From NCBI GenBank assembly GCA_019359495.1, contig JAHHHF010000085.1:56247-120246 (forward strand): a stretch of 64,000 bases of DNA. The letters run 5' to 3'. The notes under the pieces were generated by a model that made no database searches, had not been told where the DNA came from, and saw nothing but the letters and a program-made list of their open reading frames with translations. Position numbers and translations under genes: made by a program. This DNA comes from Goleter apudmare HA4340-LM2. GTDB taxonomy: Bacteria > Cyanobacteriota > Cyanobacteriia > Cyanobacteriales > Nostocaceae. This document shows positions 8,248-16,181 of this stretch, in pieces (the first letter of the stretch is position 1; each line of letters opens with the position of its first letter).

Positions 8248-10212
8248 ATGGCAAATTACTGGGCGATTTTTATTGGCATCAATCAATATCAGTTATTTCA
8301 ACCTTTACGTTGCGCCCAAGCAGACGCCGAGGCGCTCAAGGATTTTTTAGTCCAAGAAGCAGGTTTCAAGCCGCAACATTGCCTGCTGATGACGGATAAT
8401 TCGCCGCCAATTCGAGATCAATCCACCTACCCCACAAAGGAGAACATTCTCCTATTGCTAGAAGAATTGGCAGCCTCATCTTGGCAACCGCAAGACCACC
8501 TGTGGTTATTTTTTAGTGGTTACGGGATTAACTACAAAGGAAAAGATTACCTAATGCCAGTGGAAGCGAACCCTGATCTGGTGCAGGAGACTGGCATAGA
8601 AGTGCGATCGCTGATGCAAAGTCTGCAACTGACTGATTTGCATGTATTGCTCATACTCGATATCAATCGGGCTTTCGGAACTCAAGCAGATGCTCCCGTA
8701 GGGCAAGAAACTGTAGAACTCGCTCAAGAACTACAACTAGCGACAATCCTTTCTTGCCAACCAGAGCAATTTTCCCACGAGAGCCGCGAACTAGGTCACG
8801 GATTCTTTACCTCAGCGTTGTTAGAAGCTTTACGCTCTGGTCATGGTAGCAGTTTAACTGAATTAGAAAGCTCTCTAAGCGTTCTCACCCCGGAATTATG
8901 CCAACACCATTGGCGTCCCACACAAAATCCGGTTACTGTGATCCCATCACTACAGCCAGCTATTTTGCCACAATCAACTGGCGATCGCACATCAGTTAAA
9001 AAAGAAGTAGCTCCCGTAATTTTTCCCGAAGAATCTTTTGCTGTCGGACTAGCCGCCCCCTCCCTAGAAGCAAATTCCCCCAAAGCTTCACCTAAAGTTC
9101 CCAAAACAGGCAAACCGAAAGATCCCCAAGGGGTAGAAACTACCGTTAACCGCAGATCCAAGCAGTTAAAAATACCAAAATCTCAATCAGGGTTGGAGAA
9201 TAGTAAGTCTGAATCGGTTTCCCCGCCAGCCTCCTCCCAAAAACCTAACTTAAAACAACAACCCCAAATGCTTCCGCCTTCCCAAAAGACGACTAGCGGG
9301 AGCAGATATATTCCTAATACTTCACCAACGGATGTTTCCCGATCTCGCAACAGGCGACCAAACACTCCAATTTGGCAGCAGCTTGTATGGTGGGGTGGTG
9401 GCTTCCTGCTAATTGGAGGTTTAATAGCAGTTGTTTTTCTGCGTAATCAGGCAAGATTTAGAAATCAGGAAATATTAAAAACACCTCCTAATACTGATAC
9501 AAGAGTTATCAAACCTTTACCAAATAGTGCGACTGTTCCCAATTCCTCTGCACCAATTCCAGCCAAAAAACCATCTAATTCTCCAGTCACTCCTAGTTCT
9601 CAGTCACAAAAGCGCAACCAAGCAGTATTAGACCTGGCGAAAATGTCACTTAGACAAACTCAAGCCAGCGATTTGAGCTTGGCGATCGCCACAGCTAAAA
9701 AAATTAAGCCAGGTGAACCCCTTTATGAACAAGCGCAAGAAAATATTCAGATTTGGAGCCGGATGATTTTAGATTTGGCAGAAGGTCGCGCTCAACAAAA
9801 ACAGTATGCAAATGCCGTTGCAGCAGCTCAATTAATCACCAAAGACGCAGAGCTTTATCCCAAAGCTCAAGCATCAATTAACCAATGGCGGTTAGAGTCC
9901 AAGCAATATCTCAGCAATCGCACCCTTTTAGATGCAGCTAATGCCCTCATTAAGCCAGAACAAGCATCTACCTACAATCGAGCGATCGAAGTTGCCAAGC
10001 GAGTACCACCAGGTCAACCAGGCTTCGACATGGCACAGAAATCCATCAATAAATGGAGCGAGAAAATTTTGGATCTCGCCAAGAGTCGCGCTTCCCAAGG
10101 GGATTTGAATGCCGCAATTGAAACTGCAAATTTAATCCCAGAGGTGACATCTGTTTATGAAGATGCTCAGGAAGCTATCGAAAAGTGGCAATCTAGGCGA
10201 ATGAAAAAGTAG
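8248..10212 (+). CDS. Orthocaspase-like (C14 caspase-fold) protein with inactive-looking dyad, one TM helix and TPR-like repeats
   Basis: 654 residues. Residues 1-~215 form a caspase p20-like domain: YWAIFIGINQYQ, LRCAQADAEALKDFL, HLWLFFSGYGIN and LHVLLILDINRAFG. In active orthocaspases the third and fourth blocks read FSGHG and LDxC; here the His is Tyr92 and the Cys is Asn140, so peptidase activity is unlikely. Residues ~225-370 are a Pro/Ser/Lys-rich linker. A membrane helix sits at ~383-399. Residues ~455-650 hold about four helical repeats (ILDLAEGRAQQKQYANAVAA type) that resemble TPRs. The topology suggests a cytoplasmic pseudo-caspase domain and a periplasmic or opposite-side repeat domain. 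Substituted dyads (Tyr with Asn or Ser) are known among cyanobacterial orthocaspases. Confidence 0.85.
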   Translation: MANYWAIFIGINQYQLFQPLRCAQADAEALKDFLVQEAGFKPQHCLLMTDNSPPIRDQSTYPTKENILLLLEELAASSWQPQDHLWLFFSGYGINYKGKDYLMPVEANPDLVQETGIEVRSLMQSLQLTDLHVLLILDINRAFGTQADAPVGQETVELAQELQLATILSCQPEQFSHESRELGHGFFTSALLEALRSGHGSSLTELESSLSVLTPELCQHHWRPTQNPVTVIPSLQPAILPQSTGDRTSVKKEVAPVIFPEESFAVGLAAPSLEANSPKASPKVPKTGKPKDPQGVETTVNRRSKQLKIPKSQSGLENSKSESVSPPASSQKPNLKQQPQMLPPSQKTTSGSRYIPNTSPTDVSRSRNRRPNTPIWQQLVWWGGGFLLIGGLIAVVFLRNQARFRNQEILKTPPNTDTRVIKPLPNSATVPNSSAPIPAKKPSNSPVTPSSQSQKRNQAVLDLAKMSLRQTQASDLSLAIATAKKIKPGEPLYEQAQENIQIWSRMILDLAEGRAQQKQYANAVAAAQLITKDAELYPKAQASINQWRLESKQYLSNRTLLDAANALIKPEQASTYNRAIEVAKRVPPGQPGFDMAQKSINKWSEKILDLAKSRASQGDLNAAIETANLIPEVTSVYEDAQEAIEKWQSRRMKK

Positions 10213-10477
10213 ATATTGAGGCATTGGGGAGCCAGTTGCGTGGTGTTAGCGTAGCGGTAGCGACGTAGGAGCGTCGGCAGTCCGATCTTGGGGAGCCAGA
10301 GTTTAGCCTTGGACTTTATGGGCAACGATGGAAATATGGTATGGAATTATGGGCAGATTGGGTGCTGAATCTGATTGCGGAAAAACCTCATAAACACCTC
10401 TATTTTCAATGGGGCTTTTATGCTCTCTCCCTTATACAACAAGCTTTTTAGCTAGGTTGTCACCCGTTAAGGAATTA

Positions 10478-10612
10478 TACCAATTTACAAAAAGAATGCG
10501 ACAGATTCCCTGTAGGGGCTTAGGCTCTGCCTTCCCGCAGGATACGGTTGTTCGCCCAGTTGTTTGCTTTCATCAACCATTCATCTGTCGCAAACATTAT
10601 TCAAATTGGTAT
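10478..10612. mobile_element. MITE-like element, 135 bp with terminal inverted repeats
   Basis: The ends are ATACCAATTT (10478-10487) and AAATTGGTAT (10603-10612), and the inverted match continues inward to GCGACAGAT (10498-10506) and ATCTGTCGC (10583-10591), giving ~29-bp imperfect terminal inverted repeats. There is no transposase and no credible open frame. No clear target duplication was seen. Confidence 0.75.
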
Positions 10613-10661
10613 CAGTATAATTTTGTTGTGTTCTGTTAATATTGCAATATCTTAAAAATCT

Positions 10662-10688
10662 GTTACATTATTTAATGTAGATATATAA
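10662..10688 (+). promoter_or_regulatory. Palindrome and -10 region upstream of hli gene
   Basis: TACATTA TT TAATGTA (10664-10679) is an inverted repeat just before an AT-rich -10-like stretch (TATATAAC). GTTACATT at 10662-10669 also matches one half of the HLR1 site that RpaB binds in front of high-light genes; the second HLR1 half is not seen. Its role as an operator is inference. Confidence 0.4.
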
Positions 10689-10720
10689 CTGTGACAACAC
10701 AAAAATCTGGAGTGTTAGTT

Positions 10721-10900
10721 ATGTCAGATGCAAAGAAAGCTGCGCCTTCAGTTTCAGAAGACCCTAATGCATTACGTTGGGGATTCACCCCTCAAAGCGA
10801 AAACTGGAATGGTCGGTTTGCAATGATTGGTTTTTTATCTGCAATTCTCCTTGAATTGTTCTCTGGTCAAGGGTTCCTGCATTTTTGGGGCATTCTGTAG
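10721..10900 (+). CDS. High-light-inducible protein (Hli/SCP, one-helix chlorophyll-binding)
   Basis: 59 residues from the ATG at 10721, which has GGAG eight bases upstream; a GTG at 10691 would add ten residues but lacks a ribosome site. Residues 27-49 are the chlorophyll a/b-binding helix, with the ExxNxRxAM signature (Glu27, Asn30, Arg32) inside [19 protein letters not shown]. Hli proteins sit in the thylakoid membrane, bind chlorophyll and carotenoid, and protect photosystem assembly under excess light. A strong terminator follows at 10931, so it is monocistronic. Confidence 0.93.
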   Translation: MSDAKKAAPSVSEDPNALRWGFTPQSENWNGRFAMIGFLSAILLELFSGQGFLHFWGIL

Positions 10901-10930
10901 TTCACACTACTTCTGAATGCTAGTTAGTAT

Positions 10931-10961
10931 AAGCAGGAGAGGAAACTCTCCTGCTTGTTTA
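10931..10961 (+). terminator. Intrinsic terminator of the hli gene
   Basis: Perfect 11-bp stem AAGCAGGAGAG / CTCTCCTGCTT around a GAAA tetraloop, followed by GTTTA. It is 30 bp after the hli stop. Confidence 0.85.
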
Positions 10962-11008
10962 TCTGGATACCTGGGGTTGCTGATTAATGGAATGATTTTG
11001 ATGGTTTT

Positions 11009-11191
11009 TAGGACTTATGCTAGTGTCATGTTTTTTTCGTTGAGGCTGTCAAGGGGAGCCACTTCTGTAGGCTACGGAAAATCGTAGATGCGGTAGACGA
11101 GCGTAGCGAAGCTTCTCGGAAAGTACGGCTTACTCCAGAGGCAGAAGTCGCCGAGTCATCAGAGTTTGAGAGTTTTTTTGCGTAAGTCCTA
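11009..11191. mobile_element. MITE-like element bounded by TAGGACTTAYGC
   Basis: The left end TAGGACTTATGC (11009-11020) is the inverse of the right end GCGTAAGTCCTA (11180-11191), one mismatch in 12. The 183-bp interior is GC-rich with no coding potential. Similar ends bound the element at 24399-24537. Confidence 0.6.
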
Positions 11192-11210
11192 TTAAATTAT
11201 TTTGGTTTGA

Positions 11211-11918
11211 CTAATAACCAGAGTCGCCAATAAATTTTGATTCTTGAATTATTACTTGGGATTGTTGTGTATTAACCCTTGCTCCATCTTTTTTAGCAAC
11301 CTGTTGTTGAGAGAACATTTCTCGCAACACCATTGCGGGGTCTACGTAGTTTTTAGCATACTTAAGCCCCCAGTGGAGATGAGGCCCGGTGGTGCGTCCA
11401 GTCATTCCTACCCTACCAATTCTGGCGCCAGTGGGTATTTGTTGACCTTCCCAAATTTGAATCCCGCCTGCGCGGTCAATTAGATAACGACGACCAGATG
11501 CAGTAGCGGCACTACCTTCCATGTGGCAATAGGTATGTTCCCATTCTCCTGATTTAATCACTACGTGGGTACCGCAAGCGTTGCGATCGCCAACCTTAAT
11601 TACTTTACCTGCCCACCAACTACGAATGTAACTACCTTGTGGGGCAGCGATATCTAAGCCTCCATGAAACTCCCAACCATCACCCCCAGTTGCAGAACGA
11701 CGGTAGCCAAATGCAGATGTGTAAGCTTGAAAGTTTTCTACAGGAAAAGAAGCGCCTAACCAACTGTTACTGTTGCGTGTCTTGACATTTTTTGATGGAA
11801 CTTCTCTAGCTCTGGCGATTTCTGGTTTAGGCAATAGAGTGATTAAACTTACAAGACCCAATCCTAATGAGAATAGTATGGTTCCAGAAATTACTACTCT
11901 TTGTCGCCGATTAATCAT
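11211..11918 (-). CDS. M23-family metallopeptidase (LytM-type, peptidoglycan)
   Basis: 235 residues. An N-terminal membrane anchor or signal (VVISGTILFSLGLGLVSLIT, ~8-27) exports the protein. Residues ~66-200 are an M23 domain with the zinc ligands in HGGLD (His85, Asp89) and HLH (His180-x-His182), plus His132 in YCHM. Such enzymes cut peptide cross-bridges in the cell wall, or regulate amidases when inactive; here the motif set is complete, so activity is expected. The C-terminal ~40 residues are polar. It is monocistronic and converges on the hli gene. Confidence 0.9.
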   Translation of the reverse strand: MINRRQRVVISGTILFSLGLGLVSLITLLPKPEIARAREVPSKNVKTRNSNSWLGASFPVENFQAYTSAFGYRRSATGGDGWEFHGGLDIAAPQGSYIRSWWAGKVIKVGDRNACGTHVVIKSGEWEHTYCHMEGSAATASGRRYLIDRAGGIQIWEGQQIPTGARIGRVGMTGRTTGPHLHWGLKYAKNYVDPAMVLREMFSQQQVAKKDGARVNTQQSQVIIQESKFIGDSGY

Positions 11919-12115
11919 TTTTGTGATTCCTTAATCCTATAACAGTATTAGTAAATGCCCGGAGAAGTTAAATTGAATTTGGTTGAAAATGTTGTCATCC
12001 AAGTCAATTCACGACTGATGTATCTATATCAGTACTATCGCAGTATCTTACTTTAGAAGATTGCAATGTCAAGTTATGTAGTTAACAATATAGTCATTTA
12101 CACTGTGAAGTTTGA
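11919..12115. other. Intergenic region upstream of M23 gene
   Basis: AT-rich, probably holding the M23 promoter (transcribed leftward). Nothing else is seen before the remnant at 12116. Confidence 0.4.
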
Positions 12116-12397
12116 ATGATCATCTCTGGAAATTTAAAATCAGATCATCAAACGGCAGTCAGTACTTATGATACATTCACAGTAGATAAGTATAATCCGG
12201 AATTAGCGCAGTCGTTAGCTAGTAATTACGGATTAAGTATTATAAGTATTGATAAAACTTAGCTATTTGCACGGTTATCTTTAGAACAAAAAATATACAG
12301 ATATCTCCCTAAAGAAGTTATTCCTCAGACAACTTCAGAAAAGTCTGCACAAAGACAGTTGCCAAGTCATCGATATCCTGCTAATGTTGATGCTTAA
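12116..12397 (+). pseudogene. Small gene remnant with in-frame TAG
   Basis: The frame starting at ATG 12116 gives 48 residues (MIISGNLKSDHQ...SIIDKT-like), then TAG at 12260-12262, and continues in the same frame for 44 protein-like codons (LFARLSLEQKIYRYL...NVDA) to TAA at 12395. Read through, it would be a ~92-residue protein. The family is not recognised. It could be a pseudogene or a chance open frame; the even composition on both sides of the stop favours decay of a real gene. Confidence 0.35.
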
Positions 12398-12478
12398 AAA
12401 TGCTTAAGAGGTCGCCACAGCATCTGTATTTAGAAGCTCTAGAGCGAAAACAAGCCCTTTGCAGGACTCCCACAAACT

Positions 12479-12865
12479 ATGCTAAATGAAATTTTGCCTT
12501 TCCATTTTGAGTTGGACAAAATCACGATCGCTGGAGCGAGTTTGTGGTCTTTAGCGCTATACCTAGCTTTTTCGCCAGTGAGCGAATGGGTAATTGAGCA
12601 ACTTGGGCGCTGGTTTAACTTTGCCGAGCGATCGCTCTACACCAGTCAATCAGAGTTTGACAAAACTCGTCAAGCCAGGGAATCTCAGAATGCTTTTTAC
12701 GCCTCACTGTTGAGCATTGTGCCTTTTTTGGTGACAGGTGCTTTGTGTAACTGGTTTTTGGAAATTAGTTTAGGTCGCAGTTGGGGAATCAGTATGGGCA
12801 TACTTGCTTGTATTGGTTCCGGGATTTACGAACTGGGACGCCGGGATGGGAGTTCTTCAGATTAG
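12479..12865 (+). CDS. Conserved hypothetical membrane protein
   Basis: 128 residues with about three hydrophobic segments (ASLWSLALYLAFSPVSEWVI, ~20-39; FYASLLSIVPFLVTGALCNWF, ~73-93; GISMGILACIGSGIYEL, ~102-118). The polar middle (FAERSLYTSQSEFDKTRQARESQ) is probably cytoplasmic. No family was recognised, but two HIP1-like sites and strong coding bias support a real gene. It converges on the LpxB-like gene with an 8-bp gap. Confidence 0.65.
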   Translation: MLNEILPFHFELDKITIAGASLWSLALYLAFSPVSEWVIEQLGRWFNFAERSLYTSQSEFDKTRQARESQNAFYASLLSIVPFLVTGALCNWFLEISLGRSWGISMGILACIGSGIYELGRRDGSSSD

Positions 12866-12873
12866 TTATTTGT

Positions 12874-14145
12874 CTATTGCCTGCCTATTTCCTCACTCAC
12901 AATCTGTGCTAGTTTCTGCGCTGCTCCCGCCTCACCTCTAATATTGCGTAGTTTGGCTCGAATTGCTGCCAATTTTTCTGGATGAGCCAATAAATCTAAT
13001 ACCATTTCGCCAATTTCTGACACTTGGAGTTGTCCTACTAGTTCTGGTACTACCTCTTCCTGCGCCCAAATGTTAGGCCATGCTAGTAAACCTTTGCGTC
13101 TCAGGAAAAACCAGTTAATCATCTTAGCAAAGGTAGAACCCACCCCCGGTAAATTAGCTAACAATCCTGGTAAACCATCCCAAGAGCGCATGGCATCTAG
13201 TTGTTGGGTAGGGAGTAAAACGATCATCGGTACTGCTAAAGCACCTAATTCGGCGGTGTTAGCTCCGACTGTAGTTAAACAGATACTGCATTGGGATAAT
13301 AATTCATAGGCTGGGTTTACTTGCCAAAGTCTCACACTTAAACTCTTACCTGTTTTGATTTCTGAGTTCTCAGTACTTTCCTTTGAAGAAGTTAAGGAAG
13401 CACCGCTAAACCCAAAAGTCTCAACAAAAGGGTTTATTTGGGGATCTGCAAAACTAGCTAGGGTTGCTAAATCCAAAGTCGGGGCGACGGGAATCACGAA
13501 TTTGGTTTGGGGTCTTTTTTGGTGGATATATTCGGCAATAGCTAAGGTTAGTGGCACTCCTTGGGCTAATTTTGCGGCTTTTGAACCTGGTAAAATGCCA
13601 ATGATTTCAGTTGTGTCATTGGTCATTCGTCCTGCGTCATTTGTCAAGGATGAATGACTACTAGCTTCTAACATCAAATCGCCCACAACAGTAAATTTCT
13701 GGGTGTACTTTTGCGGAACGCCTTGAGCAACTCCGGGTTTCATGATGCCAAAACGGTCAATCAAACTATGCCAACGGGCTTCCCATTCGGCGTAAACAAC
13801 GGTGCGATAACCGAGTTTTCGCCCAATCATAACGGGGAAGATTTGATCTCCGCCGAGGAAAACGACAACACCGCGACTTCTCCAATCCCAATTTTCCGCA
13901 GTCTTCCCCCAGAGCAAAAACTGCCAAAAATGCTCTGCTCCTTGAACTCTATCAACCTCTGGGTAAGAAAGGGCGATCGCTACTTCTTTACCGCTAGCAT
14001 TGGGACAAGGGGATAAAACTACGGAAATCCTGACCATAGAACGGTCATCACCCAGTTTTTGCCGCAATGCCTTTACTACTGGGCGCACCCAAGTTGTTAC
14101 TTCCCCAGGCCCATTTGAGAGGATGAGAATATCTACTTGACTCAT
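12874..14145 (-). CDS. Lipid-A-disaccharide synthase (LpxB)-related protein
   Basis: 423 residues. The N-terminal DILILSNGPGEVTTWVRPVVKAL and the central VVGDLM, GILPGSK and IVLLPTQQLDAMR blocks match the LpxB-related glycosyltransferase-fold family conserved in cyanobacteria. True LpxB joins UDP-diacylglucosamine to lipid X; most cyanobacteria do not make canonical lipid A, so the substrate is uncertain. Residues ~162-178 (SSHSSLTNDAGRMTNDTTE) are low-complexity and are encoded by heptad repeats like those found between genes, which suggests an in-frame repeat insertion just before the GILPGSK strand. The start ATG is the only good candidate. Confidence 0.8.
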   Translation of the reverse strand: MSQVDILILSNGPGEVTTWVRPVVKALRQKLGDDRSMVRISVVLSPCPNASGKEVAIALSYPEVDRVQGAEHFWQFLLWGKTAENWDWRSRGVVVFLGGDQIFPVMIGRKLGYRTVVYAEWEARWHSLIDRFGIMKPGVAQGVPQKYTQKFTVVGDLMLEASSHSSLTNDAGRMTNDTTEIIGILPGSKAAKLAQGVPLTLAIAEYIHQKRPQTKFVIPVAPTLDLATLASFADPQINPFVETFGFSGASLTSSKESTENSEIKTGKSLSVRLWQVNPAYELLSQCSICLTTVGANTAELGALAVPMIVLLPTQQLDAMRSWDGLPGLLANLPGVGSTFAKMINWFFLRRKGLLAWPNIWAQEEVVPELVGQLQVSEIGEMVLDLLAHPEKLAAIRAKLRNIRGEAGAAQKLAQIVSEEIGRQ

Positions 14146-14231
14146 AAGTTAATACTAAAGAGTTGCTAATTATTTACCTAAATCCAGTTTTCAGTTATAC
14201 AGGTACGACAGCACTGATATAATTACAGGCT

Positions 14232-15062
14232 ATGTTTGATAACGTCTGTAAATTTCTTGCCGAATCGTTTTCCAGCGACTTTGCAACTTGGCTGCTCAAT
14301 GAACCAATTACACTCACTGAACTTAGTCCATCTGAATTATCACTCGAACCAATACGGGCAGATGCATTGATTTTGTTGCAGTCAGATCAAATCGTCCTCC
14401 ATCTCGAATTCCAAACTAGACCAAAAGGCGATATTCCCTTTCGGATGAGTGATTATCGCTTACGCGTATATCGAAAATTTCCCCGCAAAAAGATGCGTCA
14501 GGTTGTAATTTATTTACAGCCAAGCGATTCTGAGCTAGTTTATCAAACGGAATTTGTCTTAGAAAATAGCAGGCACAGATTTGACGTAATTCGACTTTGG
14601 GAACAGCCAACAGAACTATTTCTCAATTCTCCAGGTTTGCTCCCCTTTGCGACTCTAAGTCAAACTAATGATCAAAGGCGAACCTTAGAACAAGTAGCTG
14701 AAGTTATTGAAGCAATCAAGGACACCCGAATCCGAAGTAATGTTGCGGCATCAACAGCATTGTTATCTGGGCTAGTATTAAATAAAGACCTAATTAAAAG
14801 AATTTTGCGGAGTGATATTATGCGCGAATCTGTGATTTATCAAGATATTTTGCAAGAAGGGCTTAAAGAAGGTATTGAGCAGGGCATTGAACAGGGCATT
14901 GAGCAGGGCATTGAGCAGGGCATTGAGCAGAAAGCTCAAGACGTTGCCATCAAAATGATTAATAAAGGTATCAATCTGGAAATAATTGTTGATGTCACAG
15001 GTTTAACTGTTGAGCAGGTTCAAAAATTACAGGCTCAAACTGAAGATACTCAAACTGAGTGA
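14232..15062 (+). CDS. Rpn-family recombination-promoting nuclease (PD-(D/E)XK type)
   Basis: 276 residues. The N-terminal ~150 residues carry a PD-(D/E)XK-like core: IRADALILL supplies the Asp, and VLHLEFQTRPKGD the Glu and Gln of an E-x-Q variant, followed by SDYRLRVYRKFP. The middle (~160-196) is helical. From Met197 the C-terminal 80 residues contain five GIEQ units, then KAQDVAIKMINKGINLEIIVDVTGLTVEQVQKLQ. Members are annotated as Rpn/DUF4351-type putative transposases and cut DNA; in E. coli rpn genes act in phage defence with an intragenic antitoxin. An internal ATG (14820) with GGAG seven bases upstream fits such an internal start. A duplicate of this C-terminal part follows. Confidence 0.8.
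   Translation: MFDNVCKFLAESFSSDFATWLLNEPITLTELSPSELSLEPIRADALILLQSDQIVLHLEFQTRPKGDIPFRMSDYRLRVYRKFPRKKMRQVVIYLQPSDSELVYQTEFVLENSRHRFDVIRLWEQPTELFLNSPGLLPFATLSQTNDQRRTLEQVAEVIEAIKDTRIRSNVAASTALLSGLVLNKDLIKRILRSDIMRESVIYQDILQEGLKEGIEQGIEQGIEQGIEQGIEQKAQDVAIKMINKGINLEIIVDVTGLTVEQVQKLQAQTEDTQTE
14809..14822 (+). promoter_or_regulatory. Internal ribosome-binding site and start inside the rpn-like gene
   Basis: GGAG at 14809-14812 stands seven bases before the in-frame ATG 14820 (Met197). Translation from it would yield an 80-residue C-terminal protein. The spacing is seen; use of this start is inference from the intragenic antitoxins reported for E. coli rpn genes. Confidence 0.5.
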
Positions 15063-15304
15063 TATTATGCGCGAATCTGTAATTTATCAAGATATTTTGC
15101 AAGAAGGGCTTAAAGAAAGTATTGAACAGGGCATTGAACAGAAAGCTCAAGACGTTGCCATCAAAATGATTAATAAAGGTATCAATCTGAAAATAATTGT
15201 TGATGTCACAGGTTTAACTGTTGAGCAGGTTCAAAAATTACAGGCTCAAACTGAAGATACTCAAACTGAGTGATATCATGCGCGAATCTGCGATTTATCA
15301 AGAT
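14811..15304 (+). repeat. Tandem duplication of the rpn 3' end (three copies)
   Basis: Each copy starts AGTGATAT(T/C)ATGCGCG: copy 1 at 14811-15057 (247 bp), copy 2 at 15058-15268 (211 bp), copy 3 truncated at 15269-15304. The 36-bp difference between copies 1 and 2 equals three 12-bp GIEQ units. Copy 3 encodes only MRESAIYQD before a stop. Confidence 0.92.
15067..15273 (+). CDS. Stand-alone duplicate of the Rpn C-terminal segment
   Basis: 68 residues beginning MRESVIYQDILQEGLKE, the same start as the internal Met197 of the gene upstream, and ending in the same residues (AQTEDTQTE). Only a few changes separate the copies (for example Gly to Ser before the repeats, Glu to Lys in NLKIIV), and it has two GIEQ-type units against five upstream. 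The ATG lies four bases after the upstream stop, with GAG (15057-15059) seven bases before it, so coupled translation is possible. It may be a free antitoxin or a decaying duplication. Confidence 0.5.
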   Translation: MRESVIYQDILQEGLKESIEQGIEQKAQDVAIKMINKGINLKIIVDVTGLTVEQVQKLQAQTEDTQTE

Positions 15305-15399
15305 TGAGGATACAACAGGTGCAATATCTGTAAATGGAATCACGGCTGTGAACTCATCGCCTAAAATCACCACTCCCACACCAAAGAAAGCGATCGCCA

Positions 15400-15747
15400 T
15401 TAAATTATTGGATTCTCTGTTGCTTTGGCAATGTAACGGAAAATTAACTCCAATCCTTGACGGATTTCCGCAAGTTGTCTAACTCCGGCGTTAGAAGATG
15501 CGATCGCATTTTTTTCTTCTTGACGCGCAGCAGTAATTTGTTTGTCAATCTCTCCGTATACTTCTTGTTCAAATTGCCATAAATGTAAATAGATCTGATG
15601 TAAATAGATCTGATTTTCTAAATCTTTGGCTATCTGGCTGGTGATTTGCCGGCAAAGTATCTGCCATTTTTTCTTCTAGCTGCTTTTCTTGATGCATTGA
15701 ATAAGCAGCGACATCTTTACCCTGAGTGTAAATCTTATACTCAGCAC
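15400..15747 (-). pseudogene. Decayed gene fragment, frameshifted
   Basis: Read on the minus strand, one frame gives KIYTQGKDVAAYSMHQEKQ and EEKMADTLPANHQ, then the coding sense continues in another frame through QITSQIAKDLENQIY, LWQFEQEVYGEIDKQ, ITAARQEEKNAIASSN and EIRQGLELIFRYIAKATE to a stop at 15400. Both parts look like real, charged helical protein, so at least one frameshift has broken the gene. A 15-bp tandem duplication (ATCTATTTACATCAG) occurs near 15590-15620. The function is unknown. It lies directly downstream of the intact small gene at 15800 and may once have formed an operon with it. Confidence 0.5.
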
Positions 15748-15799
15748 CTTAATTTGTGCAAATATCTAGCGTCCTATCTTGAAGCTGAAAGACTCCTGT

Positions 15800-16033
15800 C
15801 TAAGAGAAACTCTCCCAGGCTTGAGTAACCAATTGACTGAGCCAGCGACGTTGATGCTGATTCAGCATGGAGTCGTCAGCAAGCACCTGGGCGGTTAATT
15901 CTTCTAAAGATTGGCCTTGAGCACGAACAATTCTCACGACTCCGGCGATCGCAGCTGCAACTAATTCTTCATCAACTGGCCTCTGTTGCAGGGCTAAAAT
16001 GTCTTGGGGGCTGTCTGGGATGGGATAATTCAT
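15800..16033 (-). CDS. Small conserved hypothetical protein
   Basis: 77 residues, soluble and helical: MNYPIPDSPQDILALQQRP, then DEELVAAAIAGVVRIVRAQG, a stretch LEELTAQVLADDSMLNQHQRRWLSQLVTQ and an end in WESFS. There is no recognised domain. It is preceded by a free upstream region at 16034-16181 and followed by the decayed fragment at 15400-15747. It is probably a real Nostoc-type small protein; the function is unknown. Confidence 0.5.
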   Translation of the reverse strand: MNYPIPDSPQDILALQQRPVDEELVAAAIAGVVRIVRAQGQSLEELTAQVLADDSMLNQHQRRWLSQLVTQAWESFS

Positions 16034-16181
16034 GGCGTGGGTTTAAAGAAATACAGAATGAACAATAAATTAAACAAATTATTAAAATTTCTTCATTGAA
16101 TCTTTATGCAACTAATAGGGCGGAGTTTAGCGCACTTCATGCCTTCTTCAAATCTGTCTTAGTGAGTATATTTGGTCGGAA

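Larger units (their letters stand above)
10213..10720. other. Intergenic region with MITE-like element and hli promoter
   Basis: No gene. 10238-10290 is a GC-rich stretch with GTAGCG motifs typical of dispersed repeats. 10478-10612 is a MITE-like element. 10664-10688 is the hli promoter area; both are listed separately. Confidence 0.55.
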
